From the NCBI GenBank assembly GCA_037138595.1, contig JBAXIB010000003.1, positions 89,302 through 153,301 on the forward strand: a stretch of 64,000 nt of DNA, in the 5' to 3' direction. Numbering within the stretch: position 1 is the stretch's first letter; each line of letters starts with the position of its first letter. This document shows, piece after piece, positions 43,258-51,045 of this stretch. This DNA comes from UBA4742 sp037138595. GTDB taxonomy: Bacteria; Actinomycetota; Acidimicrobiia; Acidimicrobiales; Acidimicrobilacustridaceae. Made by a program: the position numbers and the translations under genes. Under the pieces are notes generated by a model. It did not search any database, was not told the DNA's origin, and was given only the letters and a program-made list of their open reading frames with translations.

Positions 43258-44521
43258 TGCACAACTGAGCCGGGTCCGCTCGCTCGACGTCTATCTCGGC
43301 GACGAACTTGTTGCTGAGGTAGGAACACCTCGCTCGGGGAAAATGACGTTGGCGTACAAGTCTGATGTCATCGATCGGGTTGGCATCGGAGGCTTCGTCC
43401 TCTCGGCCGCGCTGCCCGCGCGCGTCGAACGTTATTCGCCCACCGAGGCGACTTCGTTTCTCGACGGCTTATTACCTCTTGGATGGGCCCGAGCCGGATT
43501 GGAACAGCGCTTCGATGTCCATCGAGTCGACAGTTTTTCGTTGTTGGCCGCAGTTGGACGTGAGTGTGCGGGAGCAGTCAGCTTTGTGCCATCGGGCGAT
43601 CCATGGCCGACTGATTCGAGCCCGTTAGCGAAGTTGGACGACAGCGAAATCACGAGTCGGTTGACTTCGCTTGATGTCAATCCATTTGGCGTCGATGACG
43701 CGACTCGAGTGACCCTTGCGGGCACGTGTTGGAAGCTCCCGCTGTGCCTGATGGCCGACGGCGGATGGGCCTCTCCGGTAGCTGGGATGAGTTCGACCCA
43801 CATCTTTCGACCTGAGCCTCCCGACTTCGTGTCGTTGGCCACAACGGAGGCCTATTCGCTCGCCGTGTTGCGTCTCGCTGGGATTTCGGTTGTTCATGCT
43901 GAAGTTGCCACCATCGTCGATCGATCGGTGCTCGTTGTCACGCGCTTTGACCGCGAAATCGCACCGGATGGCGCGGTGATCGGTATCCATCAGGAAGATT
44001 GCTCACAGGCACTCGGTGCGGCAACCAACGAACGAACCGAACGTGACGGTGGGCCGTCACTATCTGAAATTGCTGACCTGGTGCGGGACATGAGTGCTAG
44101 TCCCGAAGTTGACCTTATCCAACTGTTGTCGTGGCTGGTCGCGTGTGTGGTGTTCGGCAAGGTCGATGGAACGGCGACTGACCTCGCGTTGACGTATCGG
44201 TCCACTGACGACTTTGTGGTCGAGTGTCGCCTCGCCCCAGTTGCGTCGATGGCCGGCACGGCGGATTATCCCAATCAGCCGACCCAGCTCGCGATGTCAA
44301 TTGGCGGTATCGATGAGCTCAGTCGAATTCGACGACGTCACCTTGAAGCAGAAGCGGTGAGTTGGGGAATGCCCCACAGCGTGGCCACCGACGTGATGGA
44401 TGATCTGCTCGAACAGTTGCACGAATGTCTTGACACTGCGAGACGCGATACAGACCCAGGCGACGACGTGGTTGCTGCGTGTCGGGCGCGGCTATCTGAT
44501 CTCATGACGTCGAGCTCATGA
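43229..44521 (+). CDS. HipA-like protein, degenerate kinase site
   Basis: A roughly 430-residue HipA-family protein: ALPARVERYSPTEATSFLDGLLP (in parts), STHIFRPEPP, LVVTRFDREIAPDG and IHQEDCSQALGAATNERTERDGG. Key sites are altered. The P-loop SGxQxK is LAGTCWK; the NxDxHxKN loop is GKVDGTATDLAL, keeping Asp but losing His and Asn; the metal YD pair after L-x-P is replaced by LAPVASM. Kinase activity is therefore doubtful. No hipB-like antitoxin gene is adjacent. The start is uncertain (ATG 43208, ATG 43229 or GTG 43232), all inside the end of the SDR gene. Confidence 0.75.
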   Translation: MVASGCRRSDAQLSRVRSLDVYLGDELVAEVGTPRSGKMTLAYKSDVIDRVGIGGFVLSAALPARVERYSPTEATSFLDGLLPLGWARAGLEQRFDVHRVDSFSLLAAVGRECAGAVSFVPSGDPWPTDSSPLAKLDDSEITSRLTSLDVNPFGVDDATRVTLAGTCWKLPLCLMADGGWASPVAGMSSTHIFRPEPPDFVSLATTEAYSLAVLRLAGISVVHAEVATIVDRSVLVVTRFDREIAPDGAVIGIHQEDCSQALGAATNERTERDGGPSLSEIADLVRDMSASPEVDLIQLLSWLVACVVFGKVDGTATDLALTYRSTDDFVVECRLAPVASMAGTADYPNQPTQLAMSIGGIDELSRIRRRHLEAEAVSWGMPHSVATDVMDDLLEQLHECLDTARRDTDPGDDVVAACRARLSDLMTSSS

Positions 44522-44564
44522 CATTGACCCGACGACGCTTGGAATTGCTGTCCGACCGACACCG

Positions 44565-45479
44565 TCACGTTTTGGTCGACGGTCGACCTAAGGCGTGACG
44601 CAGCGCAGAATCGAGTTCGGGATAGCCGAACGCGAAGCCAGCGGATTCAAGTACTTCGGGCTTTACGCGAGCGCTGGTGAACAACAACGCCTGAGCCAAT
44701 TCGGATCCAACCAAAAGTTTCGGACCAAAAGTTGGCACCGCGAGAATGGTGGGGCGTCCAAGAACCGAGCCGAGGGTCTTGGTGAATTGTGCATTCGTCA
44801 CTGCCTCAGGAGCAGTGAGGTTGACCGGTCCGGCAACATCATGGTCAAGCAAAAACCGCATGGCCGAAATCTGATCGCTCAGCGCGATCCAACTCCACCA
44901 CTGTCGCCCGGAACCAAAGCGACCACCTAAGCCCAACTTGAACAGCGGCAGCATCTTTGGAAGTGCGCCGCCGAGGGTCGTCAATACGATGCCGGTTCGT
45001 AGGTTGACTACTCGTATGCCAGCGTCGCGTGCTGGTTGAGTTTCGGCTTCCCACGGCACGCAGATGCCCGAAAGGAAGTCATCGCCGTGATCACTCTGTT
45101 CGGTCAAGACGTCATTGCCGCGATCGCCGTAAAAGCCAATTGCCGATCCACTTAGGAACACCGCGGGCTTCGTGTGCAGAGCGGCCAATGTCGATGCGAT
45201 CAGAGCGGTACCGCGGGTACGGCTTTCGAGGATGAGCGCCTTGCGCGCATCAGTCCAGCGTTCATCGCCGATTCCCGCGCCAGCGAGGTGGACGACTGCG
45301 CCGATGCCTTCGAAAGCAGCAGCGTCGATTGTGCCGTTGACCGGGTCCCAGGTGATGGCAGATTCACCGCGATTAACCGCTCGCCGCACGACGTGGATGA
45401 CCGAGTGGCCGTCAGCGGTGAGTTGATCGGCAAGCGCCCGCCCAATGAGTCCGCTCGATCCGGTAATGGCAATGTCCAT
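44565..45479 (-). CDS. TIGR01777 family NAD-dependent epimerase-like protein
   Basis: A 304-residue extended-SDR protein with TGSSGLIGRALADQL at residues 6-20, VVHLAGAGIGDERWTDARKALILESR (in parts), SGSAIGFYGDRG, NLRTGIVL and the C-terminal LLFTSARVKPEVLESAGFAFGYPEL (in parts). These match the TIGR01777 (YfcH) group, whose substrate is unknown. GAGGAG precedes the ATG at 6 bases. It converges with the HipA-like gene. Confidence 0.9.
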   Translation of the reverse strand: MDIAITGSSGLIGRALADQLTADGHSVIHVVRRAVNRGESAITWDPVNGTIDAAAFEGIGAVVHLAGAGIGDERWTDARKALILESRTRGTALIASTLAALHTKPAVFLSGSAIGFYGDRGNDVLTEQSDHGDDFLSGICVPWEAETQPARDAGIRVVNLRTGIVLTTLGGALPKMLPLFKLGLGGRFGSGRQWWSWIALSDQISAMRFLLDHDVAGPVNLTAPEAVTNAQFTKTLGSVLGRPTILAVPTFGPKLLVGSELAQALLFTSARVKPEVLESAGFAFGYPELDSALRHALGRPSTKT

Positions 45480-45667
45480 GTTGACTCCTCAGCACGCGGC
45501 CAGTCGGCAGGTAACGGCGGGTGGATAGCAGCTGCATCGAACAGGTGTGCAACCGCCTCGGTTCGGTAGTTGCTCGCAGCCATGTCTGCCATGACCCCAG
45601 CCAAGCTATGTTCCCACTACTTTGTGGAAAAGTCGCACGCGGGCGGAACATTTTGAGAGGGTGACAG

Positions 45668-45937
45668 ATGACACCAGATGACCGTCGATGGGAAACCGGA
45701 TCTGAGCATGGGAATAAACCCGGTTTTAAACCAACCGGCAAACAAATTGCGGCAGCCGTGGTCTTGGTATTGCTCGTGGTGTTTGTATTCCAAAATACCG
45801 ATGAGACGAGTATCACCTTGTTGGTGCTTGACCTTCATTCGCCGCTTTGGCTCGTGCTGACCATAACGATCATGTTGTCAATCGCGATCGGCTTTGTGCT
45901 CGGGGGTCACCGGGCGAGACGCAAGCAAAAGGGCTGA
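45668..45937 (+). CDS. LapA-like (DUF1049) membrane protein
   Basis: An 89-residue protein with two transmembrane helices (about 27-43 and 58-80). The FVFQNTDETSITLLVLDLHSPLWLVL linker (in parts) matches the VFVxQNxxxVxxxF pattern of LapA/DUF1049 proteins, which in other bacteria help organise lipopolysaccharide assembly; here, in a probable monoderm actinobacterium, the role is unknown. GAGGG precedes the ATG. Confidence 0.8.
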   Translation: MTPDDRRWETGSEHGNKPGFKPTGKQIAAAVVLVLLVVFVFQNTDETSITLLVLDLHSPLWLVLTITIMLSIAIGFVLGGHRARRKQKG

Positions 45938-45958
45938 TTCGGCTCAAGCCCTCTCAGC

Positions 45959-47242
45959 TTAGAGATACTCCACGTTGGTGCCGTGGACACAATGGCGGGT
46001 GTCAAGGACGTAGTCGGCCGCCGCGACAATGGCGTTCAAGTCAAACGCGTCGTGATCAGCGAGGATGATCACCGCGGCGCATGACGCCACGAGTTCCGGT
46101 GTTGGTTCAACTTGGGTGACACCTTCCGGGACCAGGTGGGCCGGAACGTGCGGATCACTGGCGACGATCTCGGCGCCAAGCTCCCCGAGCTTTTGTGCGA
46201 TCAACCGGGAAGGAGTTTCGCGAACGTCACCGGTGTTGCGTTTGTAAGCAAGCCCTACCAACAAGATTCGTTGCCCATTGACGGCGAGTTTGCGTTGATT
46301 AAGTGCTACGACAAGCCTGCGCACGACATAGTCCGGCATGTGTTCGTTGACGTCGTTGGCGAGTTCAACGAAACGGAAGGTGTCGCCGAGCGACTGGCGC
46401 ACGTGCCAGGACAAATACGATGGATCGATTGGTAAGCAATGGCCACCAACGCCTGGACCGGGAGTAAACCGAAGGTACCCAAACGGTTTAGTGGACGCGG
46501 CATCAATCGCTGACCAAACATCAATCCCTAGGTCGTGGGCGAACATGGCGATTTCATTGACGAGCGCGATGTTGACATGCCGAAACGTGTTTTCGAGCAG
46601 CTTGGTGAGTTCGGCTTCTCGGGGTGATGCAACCGGAACAGTTGTTTCGACGAGTCGGTCGTAGAGGCCGCTGACAACTCGCAGTGATTCGGCGTCGATT
46701 CCCGATACCACCTTGGGCGTATTTTCGAACGTCCAAATCGGATTGCCTGGATCGATTCGCTCGGGACTGTAGCCAAGGTGGAAGTCGGTTCCCGCCCTCA
46801 GCCCGGAACCTTGTTCGAGAATCGGTAGGACGAGCTCTTCGGTAGTGCCTGGGTAGGTCGTCGATTCGAGTACCACGCACGCGCCAGGTTTCATCCCGGC
46901 GGCGACTGTTCGAGAGGCGCTTTCGATATAGGTCAGGTCAGGCGCCCCGTCAGCAAGTGGAGTGGGAACTGAAATGACGACAAAGTCGAAGCCGGCGATC
47001 TGGTTGGTATCGGCGGTGGGTCGGTAGCGGCCAGTGGCGAGTGCTGCTAGGAGTCGTTCGTTCGAGATGTCCTCAACCGGTGAAATGCCGGCACCCAAAC
47101 GCCCAACTTTGTCGGTATCGACATCGAAACCGACGACATCGAACCCTTGCTCAACCGCGCGAATCGCAAGGGGAAGGCCGACGTAGCCTTGTCCGATTAC
47201 GACGAGGAGATCTTGCTCAATGTCCGAATTGCGTTGAGTCAT
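45959..47242 (-). CDS. Nucleotide-sugar dehydrogenase, UDP-glucose/UDP-ManNAc type
   Basis: A 427-residue NAD-dependent dehydrogenase that oxidises the sugar C6 alcohol to a carboxylate in two steps. It has GQGYVGLPLAI for NAD binding, SVPTPL, ESTTYPGTT, the ENTFRHVNIALVNE helix and the catalytic cysteine in GPGVGGHCLPIDP near residue 265. The GVGGHC form and overall length point to the UDP-N-acetyl-mannosamine/glucosamine dehydrogenase subgroup. The product would feed cell-surface polysaccharide synthesis. TAGCAT lies 8 bases before the ATG at 47242. Confidence 0.9.
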   Translation of the reverse strand: MTQRNSDIEQDLLVVIGQGYVGLPLAIRAVEQGFDVVGFDVDTDKVGRLGAGISPVEDISNERLLAALATGRYRPTADTNQIAGFDFVVISVPTPLADGAPDLTYIESASRTVAAGMKPGACVVLESTTYPGTTEELVLPILEQGSGLRAGTDFHLGYSPERIDPGNPIWTFENTPKVVSGIDAESLRVVSGLYDRLVETTVPVASPREAELTKLLENTFRHVNIALVNEIAMFAHDLGIDVWSAIDAASTKPFGYLRFTPGPGVGGHCLPIDPSYLSWHVRQSLGDTFRFVELANDVNEHMPDYVVRRLVVALNQRKLAVNGQRILLVGLAYKRNTGDVRETPSRLIAQKLGELGAEIVASDPHVPAHLVPEGVTQVEPTPELVASCAAVIILADHDAFDLNAIVAAADYVLDTRHCVHGTNVEYL

Positions 47243-47305
47243 AGTGCGAGATGCTACGCCAGCTAACCTCATAGCCCTGATGAGCAGGACCACAGGCGGA
47301 AACCG

Positions 47306-47395
47306 ATGAGTACTCGAAAACTGATTTTTCTCTCGCTGCTCTGCGGTTTGGCGATCATTGTGGCCTTCGCCTTGCAATTACTGGTGAAGCCTTAA
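47306..47395 (+). CDS. 29-residue hydrophobic membrane peptide
   Basis: A short frame starts MSTRKLIF and ends LLVKP before TAA at 47393. Residues 6-26 form one transmembrane helix, with basic residues at both ends. GGCGGA lies a few bases before the ATG. Small proteins of this form (MSTRK + one helix) seem common upstream of other actinobacterial genes, but I cannot confirm family membership. It is 110 bases before the ATP-grasp gene on the same strand. Confidence 0.55.
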   Translation: MSTRKLIFLSLLCGLAIIVAFALQLLVKP

Positions 47396-47398
47396 CGG

Positions 47399-47428
47399 CC
47401 GGTGAGCCGAATGAACCGGTGAGCCGAA
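47399..47428. repeat. Direct repeat of CCGGTGAGCCGAA, two copies
   Basis: The 13-base unit occurs at 47399-47411 and 47416-47428, just after the 29-residue peptide gene and about 75 bases before the ATP-grasp gene. It could be a tandem regulator site or simple duplication. Confidence 0.7.
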
Positions 47429-47492
47429 ACATTTGCGTATTGCAACGAAGTCCGGCGTTGCCGCCGACGCTGACAGGTGTCTGGGCGCTGAG

Positions 47493-47498
47493 TAGGTT
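47493..47498 (+). promoter_or_regulatory. TAGGTT, probable -10 of ATP-grasp operon
   Basis: Six bases before GTG 47505 and three before ATG 47502; favours GTG as the first codon. Confidence 0.45.
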
Positions 47499-47504
47499 GG
47501 GATG

Positions 47505-49022
47505 GTGGCCCCCGAAATGTTGATCGACGAGTCTCCCAACAGCCTGTTCGCGGGTTACCAGCTTGACGGGTTTTTTGATGAGGTTTTCGACGCGGACGGT
47601 CACTGCCGCCCGCATTACGCGCCGTTACTGTCTCGACTGACAGGATTCACTCCCGACGACCTCATCCGGCGAGCACGGGTTCGCGATGCGGCATTCCGAA
47701 GCCAGGGCATCACATTCACCGTTTATGACGAAGGCGAAGGAATCGAACGTACTTTTCCGATGGACTTGCTGCCTCGCATCATTCCGGCCGACGAGTGGCG
47801 CCAAATCGAGGCGGGTCTGGTGCAAAGGGTCCGAGCGCTTAACTTGTTCCTCGACGACCTGTATGTCGGCGACCAAGCCAGTATCCATGACGGGATCATT
47901 CCTTCGTGGGTAGTGAAGTCATCGGACGGTTTTTGTCGAGAAGCGTTTGGCATCCCGATGCCATTGGGTGCTCGGTGCCTCGTGGCAGGGGTGGACTTGG
48001 TGCGAGACGGCGAAGGTAGCTACCGGGTTCTCGAAGATAACCTCCGCAATCCGAGCGGGATTTCCTATGTCATCGAAAATCGTGTCGCCATGACGCGAGT
48101 GTTGCCTTCGGTGTTTGCCGATCAGCAAGTGCGACCAGTTGATCACTACGGCCAAGCATTACTGAATGCGTTGGGTCGGGTCGCTCCGAGCGCGTCTAGC
48201 GATCGTCCAACGGTGGTTGTGTTGACCCCTGGCGTCTACAACTCGGCGTATTTCGAACACGTCTTCCTCGCATCGCAAATGGGAGTCGAACTCGTCGAAG
48301 GCCGAGACTTAGTCGTCGACGACCATGTCGTGTCGATGCGTACGACTCGGGGACTCAAGCGCGTCGATGTCATCTATCGCCGAATCAATGATGATTATCT
48401 CGATCCGGTGCCGTTTCGAAGCGATTCGACCCTCGGCGTACCAGGCCTTATGGCCGCAGCTCGCGTTGGAAACGTGACGATTGCCAACGCCGTGGGGAAT
48501 GGCGTTGCCGATGACAAAGCGGTCTACGCGTACGTTCCGGAATTCATTCGTTACTACCTCGGCGAGGAACCAATATTGCCCAACGTCGAAACTTATTTGC
48601 TGTGGGATCAGGATATGCGCAGTCAGGTACTTGACCGCCTCGACGAGCTGGTGATTAAACCTGTCGCCGGTGCAGGCGGCTACGGCATCGTGATCGGTCC
48701 GTCCGCGACTGATGAGGAACTGGTCGACTGCAGGAATCGCATCGTTGAAAATCCTCGGGGATACGTTGCGCAAGAAGTCGTGGCCTTGTCTCGACATCCC
48801 GCATTGGTTGGCGATCATGTCGAAGGCCGGCATATCGATCTGCGGCCATTTGTCCTTTCGGGTGAAAAAATCGAAGTGATTCCGGGTGGACTTACCCGGG
48901 TCGCAATGGGTCGCGGATCGTTGGTCGTGAACTCGTCCCAAGGTGGCGGATCGAAAGACACTTGGGTTCTTGAAGCGCCACCCGAAGGTTCGCTGTCGTC
49001 GCTCAGCGGCCGAGGGCCCTGA
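47505..49022 (+). CDS. Circularly permuted ATP-grasp protein (DUF404/DUF407)
   Basis: A 505-residue protein with FFDEVFDADGHCRPHYAPL, ERTFPMDLLPRII, EDNLRNPSGISYVIENR, VIKPVAGAGGYGIVIGP and SLSRHPALVG-like segments, the order seen in the permuted ATP-grasp enzymes. ATP-grasp members join carboxylates to amines. In many bacteria this gene precedes an alpha-E protein and a transglutaminase-like protein, exactly as here. I prefer GTG 47505 to ATG 47502 because TAGGTT lies 6 bases before it; the difference is one codon. The product of the set is unknown. Confidence 0.88.
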   Translation: MAPEMLIDESPNSLFAGYQLDGFFDEVFDADGHCRPHYAPLLSRLTGFTPDDLIRRARVRDAAFRSQGITFTVYDEGEGIERTFPMDLLPRIIPADEWRQIEAGLVQRVRALNLFLDDLYVGDQASIHDGIIPSWVVKSSDGFCREAFGIPMPLGARCLVAGVDLVRDGEGSYRVLEDNLRNPSGISYVIENRVAMTRVLPSVFADQQVRPVDHYGQALLNALGRVAPSASSDRPTVVVLTPGVYNSAYFEHVFLASQMGVELVEGRDLVVDDHVVSMRTTRGLKRVDVIYRRINDDYLDPVPFRSDSTLGVPGLMAAARVGNVTIANAVGNGVADDKAVYAYVPEFIRYYLGEEPILPNVETYLLWDQDMRSQVLDRLDELVIKPVAGAGGYGIVIGPSATDEELVDCRNRIVENPRGYVAQEVVALSRHPALVGDHVEGRHIDLRPFVLSGEKIEVIPGGLTRVAMGRGSLVVNSSQGGGSKDTWVLEAPPEGSLSSLSGRGP

Positions 49023-49993
49023 TGCTTGCTCGTGACGCGGAGAGTCTGTTTTGGAGTGGCCGATACCTCGAGCGCGCCGAAGACACAGCGCGACTTCTCG
49101 ACGTCACCTATCACGGAATGCTTGAAACCACACCGGCCGAAGAGGCCCTCGCGTGGAGCGACGTGTTGTATGCCTTGCGGTTAGATGGAGTGTTTGCGGC
49201 GACTGGTCGTGCCGTGACCGCGGCAAATGTGTGCGAGTTCCTAGTTCTCGATACCAACAATGCGGGCTCAATTTTTTCGTCTGTCAGACAAGCACGCGAA
49301 AATGCGCGAACGGTTCGCGAGCAACTTTCGACCGAACTTTGGGAGACGCTCAACTCGTTTTATCTTGACCTGCGGGCTCGAAATCTGGGCACTGATCTCG
49401 AGTTCCAACCCCATGAGCTGTATGGGATGGTCCGTCGGCAATGTCAGACCGTGGCTGGAGTGGCGGCCGAGACAATGTCGCGCGACGAGGGTTGGCGATT
49501 TTTCGTTCTGGGATGGAATCTCGAACGAGCCGAGATGTCTTGTCGACTCCTATCAACCCGCTACCGACAACTTTCGCCGTCGGCGTTTCACCAATGGATG
49601 GGAACATTGCGTTCGGCTTCGGGACTTGAGGCCTATCGCCGCACTTATCGAGCGTCAATGGATCCAGTTGATGTGGTTGAGTTCTTGTTGGTTTCGCGGA
49701 CGTTTCCACGAAGCGTTTTGTTTTCTTTGCGGACGGCAGAAAATGCGTTGTCCCGACTAGCCGAGGATGGCGAGCTAACCCGGCCATTGCGTCAACTTGG
49801 CAAGGTTCGTTCCGGCCTCGAATTCGCTGACGTACGCGAGCTCATGCAGGGTGACCTTGGTGAAGAACTTGGCAAACTCGAAGAGGGAATTCGTCAAGTG
49901 GCAGCGTCGGTAGCGACGCACTATTTCTCAAACTCTCATGAGTTCGACCTCCACAGCGTGCACTTGCTGCCGGGTGAAGTTGGAAAATCGTGA
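49022..49993 (+). CDS. Alpha-E domain-containing protein (DUF403)
   Basis: A 323-residue all-helical protein starting MLARDAESLFWSGRYLERAEDTARLLD, the signature of the alpha-E family, with a second such helix near RDEGWRFFVLGWNLERAEMSCRLL (in parts). Its Glu/Arg-rich WxGRYxERAE repeats may form a binding groove. It overlaps the ATP-grasp gene by one base and the transglutaminase gene by four, so the three are co-translated. Confidence 0.9.
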   Translation: MLARDAESLFWSGRYLERAEDTARLLDVTYHGMLETTPAEEALAWSDVLYALRLDGVFAATGRAVTAANVCEFLVLDTNNAGSIFSSVRQARENARTVREQLSTELWETLNSFYLDLRARNLGTDLEFQPHELYGMVRRQCQTVAGVAAETMSRDEGWRFFVLGWNLERAEMSCRLLSTRYRQLSPSAFHQWMGTLRSASGLEAYRRTYRASMDPVDVVEFLLVSRTFPRSVLFSLRTAENALSRLAEDGELTRPLRQLGKVRSGLEFADVRELMQGDLGEELGKLEEGIRQVAASVATHYFSNSHEFDLHSVHLLPGEVGKS

Positions 49994-50943
49994 GACTCGA
50001 CATCCGCTATCGAACTTCGTTCACTTATGACAATTTGGTCCGGGAATCACAAAACGAACTTCGCGCATGTCCCTGCCCCGATGACTACCAGCAACTCATT
50101 TCATATCGCGTTGTTGTCGAGCCGGAGGCAAAGATCGCGTCATTCACCGATTATTGGGGCACTCGAGTTGACAGTTTTGGCATTCGCCAGCCACATGTTG
50201 CGGTGGAAGTCGTGGCTGAGTCCTCGGTTGAGACCCATCCGCGACCGCAAATCACTCGTCAAGCGAGTCTTGCCATGTTGGAAGGTGTCACGTTCGTCAA
50301 CGACCATCATGAGTATCTCCAACCATCACCTCACGCTGCCTGGGGGCCGTTAGTCGCAGCCGAAGGCCGGCGTCAGCGTGATGGCGTTGGCGACGATGTC
50401 ATGAGTCTGGTCGCGGCAATTCACCGATTCACTGGGGAGTGTTTGACCTATTCGCCCGGATCGACCGATGTTGGCATAGAGGTTGAGACATTGCTGGCTC
50501 ATGGGATGGGCGTGTGCCAGGACTACGCCCACCTGGCTGTTGCGTTGTGTCGCAGTCAAGGCATTCCAGCGCGTTATGTCTCAGGATATTTGTTCACCCG
50601 TGATGACAGTTTGGGCCTCGACGTCGAAGAAACCTTTGACCAACATTTCGACGTGGTCAACGTGCAGACCCATGCATGGTTCGAGGCTGCGGTTCCGGGT
50701 CACGGGTGGATCTCGCTTGACCCCACGAATCATCAAGACGTTGGGATGCGTCACGTGAAGATTGGTCACGGTCGTGACTACGACGATGTTGAGCCACTCC
50801 GTGGCATTTTCTCCGGCGGTTCGGCGCCTTCAGTTCACCCCCACGTCGAGATTCGACGCCTTCGCGAGCCACACCAAGTATCTGACTATGGGCCTCATCC
50901 ACGTGCGCTATCCGGTGTCGACCCGGCCGGCCAGCATCAGTAG
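49990..50943 (+). CDS. Transglutaminase-like domain protein
   Basis: A 317-residue cytoplasmic protein with the bacterial transglutaminase N-terminal beta domain (RYRTSFTYDNLVRESQNELRACP, in parts) and a papain-like core: catalytic Cys in GVCQDYAHLAVALCRS near residue 174, His in VQTHAWFEAAVPGHGW near 227 and Asp in SLDPTN near 244. It closes the ATP-grasp/alpha-E set. It may act as a peptidase or amide-bond-forming enzyme on the product of the ATP-grasp partner; this is inferred from co-occurrence. Confidence 0.9.
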   Translation: MRLDIRYRTSFTYDNLVRESQNELRACPCPDDYQQLISYRVVVEPEAKIASFTDYWGTRVDSFGIRQPHVAVEVVAESSVETHPRPQITRQASLAMLEGVTFVNDHHEYLQPSPHAAWGPLVAAEGRRQRDGVGDDVMSLVAAIHRFTGECLTYSPGSTDVGIEVETLLAHGMGVCQDYAHLAVALCRSQGIPARYVSGYLFTRDDSLGLDVEETFDQHFDVVNVQTHAWFEAAVPGHGWISLDPTNHQDVGMRHVKIGHGRDYDDVEPLRGIFSGGSAPSVHPHVEIRRLREPHQVSDYGPHPRALSGVDPAGQHQ

Positions 50944-51007
50944 GCCCGCCAGAACGCGACCCTGGTTCCATCGCCGGCAAGGGCGCTCGGTCGGTGCGAG
51001 TGCCTTG

Positions 51008-51024
51008 GGCCGATAGGATCGGCC
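51008..51024. promoter_or_regulatory. Inverted repeat GGCCGAT-AGG-ATCGGCC at lpd promoter
   Basis: Perfect 7-base arms and a 3-base spacer contain TAGGAT, a probable -10 element. It lies 22 bases before the first possible lpd start and could control the E3-E2-lipoylation operon. Confidence 0.55.
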
Positions 51025-51045
51025 ATCGGGAGCCTCTGCCACGTT

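Noticed and set aside
45480..45604. Minus-strand frame starting at 45604 just upstream of the TIGR01777 gene
   Set aside because: It runs out of frame into the epimerase gene with no stop between, has no ribosome site, and GAGGAG clearly serves the ATG at 45479.
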